This document shows, in pieces, positions 1 to 5,654 of a DNA stretch of 20,691 bases. Position 1 is the stretch's first letter, and every line of letters starts with the position of its first letter. This stretch comes from Candidatus Falkowbacteria bacterium RIFCSPLOWO2_12_FULL_45_13 (lineage in GTDB: Bacteria > Patescibacteriota > Patescibacteriia > Patescibacteriales > GWC2-42-12). Below the pieces are notes generated by a model, which was not told the origin of the DNA, made no database searches, and saw only the letters and a list, made by a program, of their open reading frames with translations. A program made the translations under genes and the position numbers. Where the stretch lies: NCBI GenBank assembly GCA_001778055.1, contig MFFY01000032.1:1-20691 (forward strand), written 5' to 3'.

Positions 1-28
1 AGCCTGGCCGAAAAATAGCAAATTGCAG

Positions 29-53
29 CAAAAATAGTTTTGTAACCATCTCA
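29..53. repeat. Half-copy of a dispersed inverted repeat
   Basis: The stretch around 34-52 is the reverse complement of one arm and loop of the hairpin at 14914-14948 (shared core tagttttgtaaccatctc). Only one arm is visible; the partner arm may lie upstream of the window edge. The rest of 1-97 is AT-rich and shows no convincing promoter or Shine-Dalgarno for the next gene. Confidence 0.5.
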
Positions 54-97
54 ATATAAAATTAGACTAATTCTAAAATAAGTTGTAGATTATAAAT

Positions 98-1591
98 ATG
101 GATAGAAAAATCGATTTATTAAATTCAGAATTTGACCGGGTCAAAGCCCGGCCGGAGGCGATTAAGCGGCCAGAGTGGCGGCTAAAAGCCAAATCATTTA
201 AAATCGCGGCTTTCATTTTAATTTTTCTATTGATCGCTTCGGTAATTTTTTCTTTTAATCAAAAACCGACTGAAAAATCAACCTCCTGGTTTTATAACCT
301 GCCCATCATCAGCCAAATCAGGCACCTGGTTGAAAGCGCGGATACTAAATTAAAAGGCGAGGACAAGGATCGGATAAATATCCTGCTCTTGGGCATCGGC
401 GGCAAGAATCATGACGGCGGCCTCTTAACCGATACGATAATTTTAGCCAGCTTAAAGCCCAGCCAGAAAAAAGTCGCCCTGGTGTCATTCCCCCGCGATT
501 TAGCGGTGCCGATAGAAAACATGGGCTGGCAAAGAATTAACAGCGTCAACGCTTATGCCGAGATGAAAACTCCCGGCTCCGGCGGCCTGGCCTTAAGCCA
601 GACAATAAGCGATATCTTAGAGACTCCGATTGACTATTATCTGACCGTGGATTTCACCGGCTTTGAAAAAATTATTGACCACTTGGGCGGAGTTAAAATA
701 AACGTGGAAAATACGCTTGACGACTACAAATATCCGATTCTGGGCAATGAAGACGCGCCCTGGGACCGAAGATGGGAGTATTTGCATATTGCCAAAGGTG
801 AACAGACAATGGACGGCGGCTTAGCCTTAAAGTATGTCCGCTCCAGGCACGCTTTCGGAACGGAGGGCTCTGATTTCGCCCGCGCCCGGCGGCAACAAAA
901 AGTTTTAGAAGCGATTAAGGAAAAGGTGATGTCGATCAATACCTTGTTCAAGCCCGCCATGATATCTAAAATTATCGGCGAAATTAATAACAACCACAGC
1001 ACCAACCTGAAGATTTGGGAAATAATTAAATTATGGAGCTTAAGCATTGATATAAACAGCGAAAATATCTATAATCGCGTGCTCGATGATAGCCCTGGCG
1101 GACTACTGGTAGCGACCACTGGCGAAGACGGCGCTTTTCTGTTAGCGCCAAAAAGCGGCGATTTTTCGGAAATAAAATATTTAGTTAAAAATATTTTTAC
1201 CGACGCGCCGCTGACCGACCGAAAAAAAATCAAACAAGAAAAAGCCGCGGTTGAAGTCAGAAACGGCACCTGGATAAACGGCTTAGCCAGCCAGGTGGCT
1301 CTGGATCTGGAAAAATACGGCTTTACCGTTGTCCGCATCGGCAATTCCAATCAACAAAATTTTCAAAAATCAGTCATTTATGATTTAACCTATGGCGCGA
1401 AAATTCAGGCCTTAACCATTCTAAAAGATAAAACCAACGCCAACGTTTCCTTGGGCATGCCCGAGTGGCTGCAAAATGATCTGAGCAAAGAGTTAACCGG
1501 CGAAACCAAGCCGGTCCAGCCGGATTTTATCATCATTCTGGGTCAGAACGCGGATACGACTCGATCAGGCGCGGAAAACACGGAAGAGTAA
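98..1591 (+). CDS. LytR-CpsA-Psr (LCP) family cell-wall glycopolymer ligase
   Basis: LCP enzymes transfer undecaprenyl-linked glycopolymers onto the cell wall outside the membrane. The 497-residue protein has a basic cytoplasmic tail, one membrane segment at about 35-53, and an LCP catalytic domain at about 92-275. Visible LCP hallmarks are the DT at 112-113, SFPRD at 130-134, RINSVNAY at 146-153, the FxxxxDxLGGV stretch at 189-199, and the R-x-R...D..RxRRQQ cluster at 248-267 that contacts the lipid pyrophosphate. A LytR_C domain follows from about 385 (VEVRNGT...GLA) to about 480. Length is normal for LCP plus LytR_C. The ATG at 98 has no clear Shine-Dalgarno. Identification by motif is firm; the exact polymer attached cannot be told. 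Confidence 0.93.
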   Translation: MDRKIDLLNSEFDRVKARPEAIKRPEWRLKAKSFKIAAFILIFLLIASVIFSFNQKPTEKSTSWFYNLPIISQIRHLVESADTKLKGEDKDRINILLLGIGGKNHDGGLLTDTIILASLKPSQKKVALVSFPRDLAVPIENMGWQRINSVNAYAEMKTPGSGGLALSQTISDILETPIDYYLTVDFTGFEKIIDHLGGVKINVENTLDDYKYPILGNEDAPWDRRWEYLHIAKGEQTMDGGLALKYVRSRHAFGTEGSDFARARRQQKVLEAIKEKVMSINTLFKPAMISKIIGEINNNHSTNLKIWEIIKLWSLSIDINSENIYNRVLDDSPGGLLVATTGEDGAFLLAPKSGDFSEIKYLVKNIFTDAPLTDRKKIKQEKAAVEVRNGTWINGLASQVALDLEKYGFTVVRIGNSNQQNFQKSVIYDLTYGAKIQALTILKDKTNANVSLGMPEWLQNDLSKELTGETKPVQPDFIIILGQNADTTRSGAENTEE

Positions 1592-1600
1592 CAAAAAATT

Positions 1601-1710
1601 TTCAATTTACAATTCTCAATTTTCAATGAATTTTCAATTGATAATAAAACATTGAATAATTGTTTAAAAATTGAGAATTGAAAATTAAACTAATTTACTG
1701 CTGTAAATTA
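1601..1710. repeat. AT-rich inverted repeats between the LCP gene and der
   Basis: The spacer is built from variants of the unit caattctcaattttcaat and its complement (left part 1601-1640, right part about 1665-1688), so it can fold on itself. A separate perfect 8-bp hairpin follows (1691-1698 with 1703-1710, loop tgct), ending 5 bases before the der start codon, where it could affect initiation. The same style of AT-rich repeat fills other spacers in the window. Confidence 0.6.
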
Positions 1711-1715
1711 TTCTC

Positions 1716-3251
1716 ATGGATAAAATACCACTAGAGAAAAACTCCCTTCCTCTGGTCGTCATCTTCGGCCGGACCAATGTCGGCAAATCCGCCTTATTCA
1801 ATTGTCTGGCTGAAAAAAAGCAAGCCCTGGTTTCCGCTATGACCGAAACCACCCGAGACAGCAACCTGGGCGAAATCTCCTGGCGCGGCCGTAACTTCGT
1901 TCTGGTTGATACGGGCGGTCTGATCGATTTAAAACATTTAACCCGCCCAATCAACCCACTTCGCCATGGCCCTCGCCTCGCCGGAGCTTTCGGCGTAGCG
2001 CGGGCCGGCGAGGCGAGCGGACAAACCGGCCAAACTAAACTGACTGATGATATCGGAGCGCAGGTGCAAAGACAAGCTTTTACATATTTAAAGCAAGCCG
2101 ATTTAGTTTTATTTCTGCTGGACAATAAATCAGGCCTGTTGCCCCAAGATAAAGCCCTGGCGCTTTTAATTAAAAAGAACATTGACGCCGATAAAGTTAT
2201 CTTAACAGTCAACAAGGTCGACGCGCCCAAAGACCGGCTAAAAATTTCCGAATTCTATAAATTATCTTTTGGCGAACCCTGCCCGGTTTCAGCCGCTAAC
2301 GGTTCAGGCACCGGCGATTTGCTGGATATTATAGTTGAAAAACTTAATTCTCGTATCTCGCAACTCGTAACTCGTAATTCAAATACCGGGAATAATAGCA
2401 GTAATAATGATGGCGCAGAGGGTTTGCAAGATACGAGTTGCGAGATACGAGTGTGCATCATCGGCCAGCCCAATGTGGGCAAATCAAGCTTGCTTAACGC
2501 TTTGCTGGGCTATGAACGAGTGATTGTCAGCCCCGCGCCGCATACCACCCGCGAGCCCCAGCATACCAAAATAATTTACCAGGACCAGCCCCTGCTGTTA
2601 ATCGATACCGCCGGCATCAGCCATAAAGGCGCGAAAATCCAGGGCTGGCAAAAATTTGGCATCGCCAAATCTTTGTCCGCTCTGGCCAAGAGCGATCTGG
2701 CCTTGCTGGTTCTGGATATTAGCCAGCCCCTCACCCACCAGGACGCCAGATTGGTTGAAGAAATCGTTAAGCGAAAAAAAAGTTTTATTTTTATCGCCAA
2801 TAAATGGGATCGGATCGCCAAACGCGACACTAAAAAATACTCCGATTACATTTACGATAAAATGCCATTCGCCCGCTTCGCGCCCAGCCAATTCATTTCC
2901 GCCAAAACCGGGGAAAAAGTAAAAAAAATTTTTGATTTGATATTAAAAATTGACCGGCAAAGAAAGCTAGAATTAAGCGACTCCCAGTTATCCCATTTTC
3001 TTTCACGTATCGTCAAAGTGCACCGTCCGGCCAAAGGCAAGGGCGTCAGACATCCGCGGGTCCGCGGTTTCACGCAGCTTGAGACTAATCCGCCAAAATT
3101 TGAAATCAAAATCGGACCTAAAGAGGATCTGCATTTTTCCTATATCCGTTTTATTGAAAACCGCTTAAGGGAAACCTACGGCTTCTTGGGCACGCCCTTG
3201 TCGATCATCGTGGCCAAGAGCCGGACGGCGCACGGACTGCACCGAGATTAA
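1716..3251 (+). CDS. der: Ribosome-assembly GTPase Der (EngA)
   Basis: Der is a double-GTPase acting in 50S subunit maturation. Domain order is G1 (about 13-210), G2 (about 243-415) and a C-terminal KH-like domain (about 420-505). Visible motifs: P-loops GRTNVGKS at 18-25 and GQPNVGKS at 250-257, DTGG at 65-68 and DTAG at 297-300, NKVD at 166-169 and NKWD at 362-365. Small departures are Thr20 where Pro is usual and TTRE in place of TTRD in the second domain. At 511 residues it is about 70 longer than usual, and the excess lies in two repeat-derived insertions: about residues 75-112 just after the first DTGG, and about 211-242 in the linker between the G domains. Both keep the frame. Start at ATG 1716, no clear Shine-Dalgarno. 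Identification is secure. Confidence 0.96.
   Translation: MDKIPLEKNSLPLVVIFGRTNVGKSALFNCLAEKKQALVSAMTETTRDSNLGEISWRGRNFVLVDTGGLIDLKHLTRPINPLRHGPRLAGAFGVARAGEASGQTGQTKLTDDIGAQVQRQAFTYLKQADLVLFLLDNKSGLLPQDKALALLIKKNIDADKVILTVNKVDAPKDRLKISEFYKLSFGEPCPVSAANGSGTGDLLDIIVEKLNSRISQLVTRNSNTGNNSSNNDGAEGLQDTSCEIRVCIIGQPNVGKSSLLNALLGYERVIVSPAPHTTREPQHTKIIYQDQPLLLIDTAGISHKGAKIQGWQKFGIAKSLSALAKSDLALLVLDISQPLTHQDARLVEEIVKRKKSFIFIANKWDRIAKRDTKKYSDYIYDKMPFARFAPSQFISAKTGEKVKKIFDLILKIDRQRKLELSDSQLSHFLSRIVKVHRPAKGKGVRHPRVRGFTQLETNPPKFEIKIGPKEDLHFSYIRFIENRLRETYGFLGTPLSIIVAKSRTAHGLHRD
1972..2017. repeat. Palindromic repeat inside der, first GTPase domain
   Basis: A perfect 13-bp inverted repeat pairs 1972-1984 with 2005-2017. 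It encodes part of a Gly/Ala/Arg-rich insertion (about residues 86-101) after the G3 motif, in the mobile switch II area. The core resembles the repeat at 14771-14803 upstream of leuS. Confidence 0.75.
2350..2451. repeat. 20-bp inverted repeat inside der, linker between GTPase domains
   Basis: The arms ctcgtatctcgcaactcgta (2350-2369) and its exact reverse complement (2432-2451) frame a 62-base Asn/Ser-rich linker. The right arm runs into the codons for the first beta strand of the second GTPase domain (EIRV, residues 243-246), so repeat sequence has become part of a folded domain. Confidence 0.85.
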
Positions 3252-3256
3252 CTTTC

Positions 3257-3482
3257 TGTCATTGCGAGGAGCCCGCTTGAGCGCGCCAGCGCCTCAAGCG
3301 GGCGACGTGGCAATCTCTGGTTAGAAACACTTTACCAGTTTAAACAAAATTATCTAAGCAAAATTTAATTTGTTAATCTGGATAATTTTCTTTTAATTTA
3401 TTTTTCTTTCTTGCCAGAGATTGCCCGCCCGAACGACGCAGTCGATCAGGCTTCGTCCCGCCAAGCGGGACTCGCAATGACA
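3257..3482. repeat. 226-bp palindromic element, GTCATTGCGAG type
   Basis: Terminal inverted repeats tgtcattgcgag (3257-3268) and ctcgcaatgaca (3471-3482) enclose inner inverted arms ggcaatctctgg and ccagagattgcc, a GC-rich hairpin at the left (cccgcttgag with ctcaagcggg) and an AT-rich core. No open reading frame of note. It occupies nearly the whole der-pth spacer and ends 11 bases before the pth start. Two shorter relatives occur at 9944-10090 and 19112-19244. Architecture is that of a non-autonomous palindromic element. Confidence 0.85.
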
Positions 3483-3493
3483 TCTATAACTAT

Positions 3494-4072
3494 ATGCGTA
3501 TTATAGTCGGCCTGGGCAACCCTGGGCCAGAATATGAAAACACCCACCATAATATCGGCTTTATGGCGCTTGACGCTTTGGCTAAAGAGTTGGGACTTAA
3601 ATGGGAAAACAGTAAAAAATTTAAAGCTGAAATTGCTAAGAGCCCTGAATATATTTTAGTCAAACCACAAAACTTCATGAACAACTCCGGCGAGTGCGTG
3701 GCCGCGGTTTTGTCATATTACCTAAAACGCCCCCTTAAGCAACCCCCCCTTGATAAAGGCCCGCTTCGCCCGCAAAGCGAGGCGAGGGGTTGGGGGGATA
3801 TTTTGGCCGACATTCTTACCGTCATCCACGACGACCTGGACATAGAGCTGGGGAAATTAAAAATTTCAGTGGATTCCCGCAGCGCCGGACACAAAGGCGT
3901 GGAATCCATTATCAGCCAGCTTAAAACCAAAAATTTTAAACGCATAAGAATCGGCGTCCGGACACCAACTTTAAAAAAAATTCCGGCGGATAAATTTGTT
4001 TTGCAGAAATTTAATGATAAAGAAAAAATCATTTTTCAAAATCAAATTTTGAGTATTATAAAAACAATCTAA
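3494..4072 (+). CDS. pth: Peptidyl-tRNA hydrolase
   Basis: Pth cleaves the ester bond of peptidyl-tRNA released by drop-off, recycling tRNA. Family signatures: LIVGLGNPG-like start at 3-11 with Asn9, catalytic His19 in THHN, FMNNSG at 61-66, HDDLD at 112-116 with Asp113 equivalent to the catalytic Asp, and AGHKG further on. The 192-residue length is typical, but about 20 residues (83-102) between the YYLKR helix and the strand leading to HDDLD are unlike the family and coincide with a GC-rich palindromic repeat, so the core is otherwise slightly short. Start at ATG 3494 gives the expected N-terminus. Secure. Confidence 0.95.
   Translation: MRIIVGLGNPGPEYENTHHNIGFMALDALAKELGLKWENSKKFKAEIAKSPEYILVKPQNFMNNSGECVAAVLSYYLKRPLKQPPLDKGPLRPQSEARGWGDILADILTVIHDDLDIELGKLKISVDSRSAGHKGVESIISQLKTKNFKRIRIGVRTPTLKKIPADKFVLQKFNDKEKIIFQNQILSIIKTI
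3741..3799. repeat. C-tract/G-tract palindromic repeat inside pth
   Basis: The sequence begins aacccccccttgataaagg and ends gaggggttggggggat, giving complementary C-rich and G-rich arms around a cgcttcgccc/gcgaggcgag inner palindrome. It encodes residues about 83-102 of Pth (QPPLDKG...SEARGWGD). Related C/G-tract palindromes occur in topA (6855-6890) and upstream of xth (14888-14910). Confidence 0.8.
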
Positions 4073-4084
4073 AAAAAATTTTAC

Positions 4085-4280
4085 TATAACAAAACTTCGC
4101 CATAAAATAGCGAAGCCTTATAACATCCACAATTCTGCCTAGAAGCCCGGAATAAACCCGATTTAAGGCTCGGACTAAACCAGGAGGGAGGTTTAGCCTC
4201 TGCTGCTCCTAGGCAAAATTCTAAATGCTACTCTCTCTGTTCAAAATATGTTATCATTAGATTTAAATAATTTTAATGTT
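4085..4280 (-). ncRNA. Candidate structured small RNA, about 190 nt, possibly 6S-like
   Basis: No gene is visible here, but the minus strand folds well. Outer stem: 4248-4254 pairs with 4120-4126. A large one-sided bulge of 27 nt follows on the 5' side against 4 nt on the 3' side. A 16-bp stem pairs 4205-4220 with 4131-4146; its two imperfect positions are G-U in the minus-strand RNA but A-C mismatches in the plus strand, which argues for minus-strand transcription. Inside sit a 7-bp hairpin (4190-4196 with 4175-4181) whose 8-nt loop reads ucccuccu, and a 4-bp hairpin (4170-4173 with 4158-4161). A consensus-like promoter lies just upstream and a hairpin plus U-run just downstream. Size, promoter and long bulged rod suggest a 6S-type RNA, but I see no diagnostic 6S sequence; it may be an undescribed RNA. 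Confidence 0.6.
4087..4115 (-). terminator. Intrinsic terminator of the candidate small RNA
   Basis: Minus-strand hairpin with 6-bp stem cuucgc/gcgaag (4110-4115 with 4095-4100), 9-nt loop, followed by uuuuguua. The U-run is interrupted by a G, so strength is moderate. It may also limit antisense transcription into pth. Confidence 0.6.
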
Positions 4281-4286
4281 TATAGT

Positions 4287-4315
4287 ATATTATCATAACC
4301 AGCTTCAGGTGTCAA
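4287..4315 (-). promoter_or_regulatory. Sigma-70-type promoter for the candidate small RNA
   Basis: On the minus strand TTGACA (4310-4315) is followed after exactly 17 bases by TAATAT (4287-4292), preceded by TGA as in an extended -10 element. Transcription would begin near 4280. This is the best-matching promoter I found in the window. Confidence 0.65.
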
Positions 4316-4440
4316 GGGGCCATCGCCGGCCATCACGCGTCAAAAATTAGTAAATAACAGATTAAACTAAAAAATTCTTCAGCCCTTCAATGTTTTTACC
4401 AACGGATGCGGCAAAGGCAATATTTTTAACTGCCTTGCCC

Positions 4441-4482
4441 ATAATTCATGATTTCCGCCAGAGGCGGACATTCATAATTCAT
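4441..4482. repeat. Small palindrome flanked by direct repeats, upstream of dprA
   Basis: A tccgcc-aga-ggcgga hairpin (4454-4468) lies between two copies of ataattcat (4441-4449 and 4474-4482). A similar tccgcc/ggcgga hairpin next to attatgaat-type repeats occurs at 16903-16946. It ends five bases before the dprA start. Confidence 0.65.
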
Positions 4483-4487
4483 CTCTT

Positions 4488-5579
4488 ATGGAGGATTTAA
4501 AATATTGGCTGGCGCTAAGCCAATTTTGTAAGTTTGGCCCGGTTAAATTAAAAAAAATAAAAAAATATTTTCCCAACATGGAAGCGGCTTACAAAGCGCC
4601 GCTTAAAGAATATCTGATGGCCGGCATCGATGCCAAGACGGCCGAAGAATTTTCAATTTTTAAGCATCAGGTTGAGCCGGACCGGCTGCTCTGCAATCTA
4701 AATAAAGAAAAAATTAAAACTCTGACGATTGATGACGAAGCTTATCCTAAACTCCTGAAACAAATTTATGATCCGCCTTTATTAATCTACTACCGCGGCC
4801 GATTGGAAGCGGCCAGTGAATTCTCGCTGGCCATTGTCGGCACCAGGAAATTCACCGGCTATGGCCAGCGGGTGACGGAAAAAATCGTCAAAGAGCTGGT
4901 GGCCAACAATCTAACTATTGTGAGCGGCCTGGCCTTGGGCATAGACACGCTGGCGCACCAGGCGGCCGTGGACGCGGGCGGAAAAACGGTCGCCGTCCTG
5001 GGTTCGGGGCTGGACCAGCAAAGCATTTACCCTTCGCAAAACCGCTATCTATCCGACAAAATTCAGGCCCAGGGCGGGCTGATTTTGACTGAATATCCAC
5101 TCGGCACCATGCCGCTTAAGCACCATTTTCCCCAACGAAATCGCCTGATTTCCGGGCTGTCTCTGGGCACCCTGGTGATTGAAGCCGGAGAGAAGTCGGG
5201 CGCCATCATCACGGCCATGCACGCCCTGGAACAGAATCGCGATGTATTCGCCATCCCCGGCAGTATTTATTCCGCCTGCTCGGCCGGCACCAACAGTCTG
5301 ATAAAAATGGGAGCCAAACTCATCGCCGGCGCTAAAGATATAATTGAATCGCTTGATTTGGCGGAGGCGGTGGCCTACACCGAAAGCAAAAAAATAATCC
5401 CGGAATCGGCTGAAGAAGCCATAATTTTGGCCAGGTTAAATTACGAACCGATTCATGTGGACGAGCTGATTCGTTTGACAAATCTTGACACTTCGGTTAT
5501 AAATAGTACACTAACTATCATGGAAATGAAAGGCATGATAAAAAATTTAGGCAATATGCAGTATGTCCTGTCCAGATAA
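4488..5579 (+). CDS. dprA: DNA-processing protein DprA (Smf)
   Basis: DprA binds incoming single-stranded DNA during natural transformation and loads RecA. The 363-residue protein has an N-terminal helix-hairpin-helix-like region (about 1-60), the Rossmann-fold DprA core (about 80-290) and a C-terminal winged-helix domain (about 300-363). Core motifs: SLAIVGTRK at 113-121, SGLALGIDTLAH at 146-157, YP-x-QNR at 181-186, the EYPLG at 202-206, FPQRNR-ISGLS at 214-225, and SGAIITA at 237-243. No repeat insertion is visible, unlike its neighbours. Start at ATG 4488 gives the normal N-terminus. It sits directly before topA, a gene order common in bacteria. Confidence 0.95.
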   Translation: MEDLKYWLALSQFCKFGPVKLKKIKKYFPNMEAAYKAPLKEYLMAGIDAKTAEEFSIFKHQVEPDRLLCNLNKEKIKTLTIDDEAYPKLLKQIYDPPLLIYYRGRLEAASEFSLAIVGTRKFTGYGQRVTEKIVKELVANNLTIVSGLALGIDTLAHQAAVDAGGKTVAVLGSGLDQQSIYPSQNRYLSDKIQAQGGLILTEYPLGTMPLKHHFPQRNRLISGLSLGTLVIEAGEKSGAIITAMHALEQNRDVFAIPGSIYSACSAGTNSLIKMGAKLIAGAKDIIESLDLAEAVAYTESKKIIPESAEEAIILARLNYEPIHVDELIRLTNLDTSVINSTLTIMEMKGMIKNLGNMQYVLSR

Positions 5580-5595
5580 AATTAACGAATTGCCA

Positions 5596-5633
5596 ATTAA
5601 CGAATTAAGAAATTAATTTTTTAATTCGTTAAT
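5596..5633. repeat. 13-bp AT-rich inverted repeat between dprA and topA
   Basis: attaacgaattaa (5596-5608) and its exact reverse complement (5621-5633) form a hairpin; a further attaacgaatt copy lies at 5581-5591. It fills most of the 75-base spacer. It lacks a GC-rich stem and is unlikely to be an efficient terminator. Confidence 0.65.
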
Positions 5634-5654
5634 CCATTAATCAGTAATATTCTT

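Noticed and set aside
4085..4280. tmRNA, RNase P RNA or SRP RNA as identity of the candidate RNA
   Set aside because: No tRNA-like end or tag frame, no RNase P core motifs, and no GGAAGG...AGCAGCC SRP signature on either strand.
4362..4442. 26-codon minus-strand frame MGKAVKNIAFAASVGKN...
   Set aside because: Has a plausible composition and may be a gene remnant, but it is short, starts inside a repeat and has no other support.
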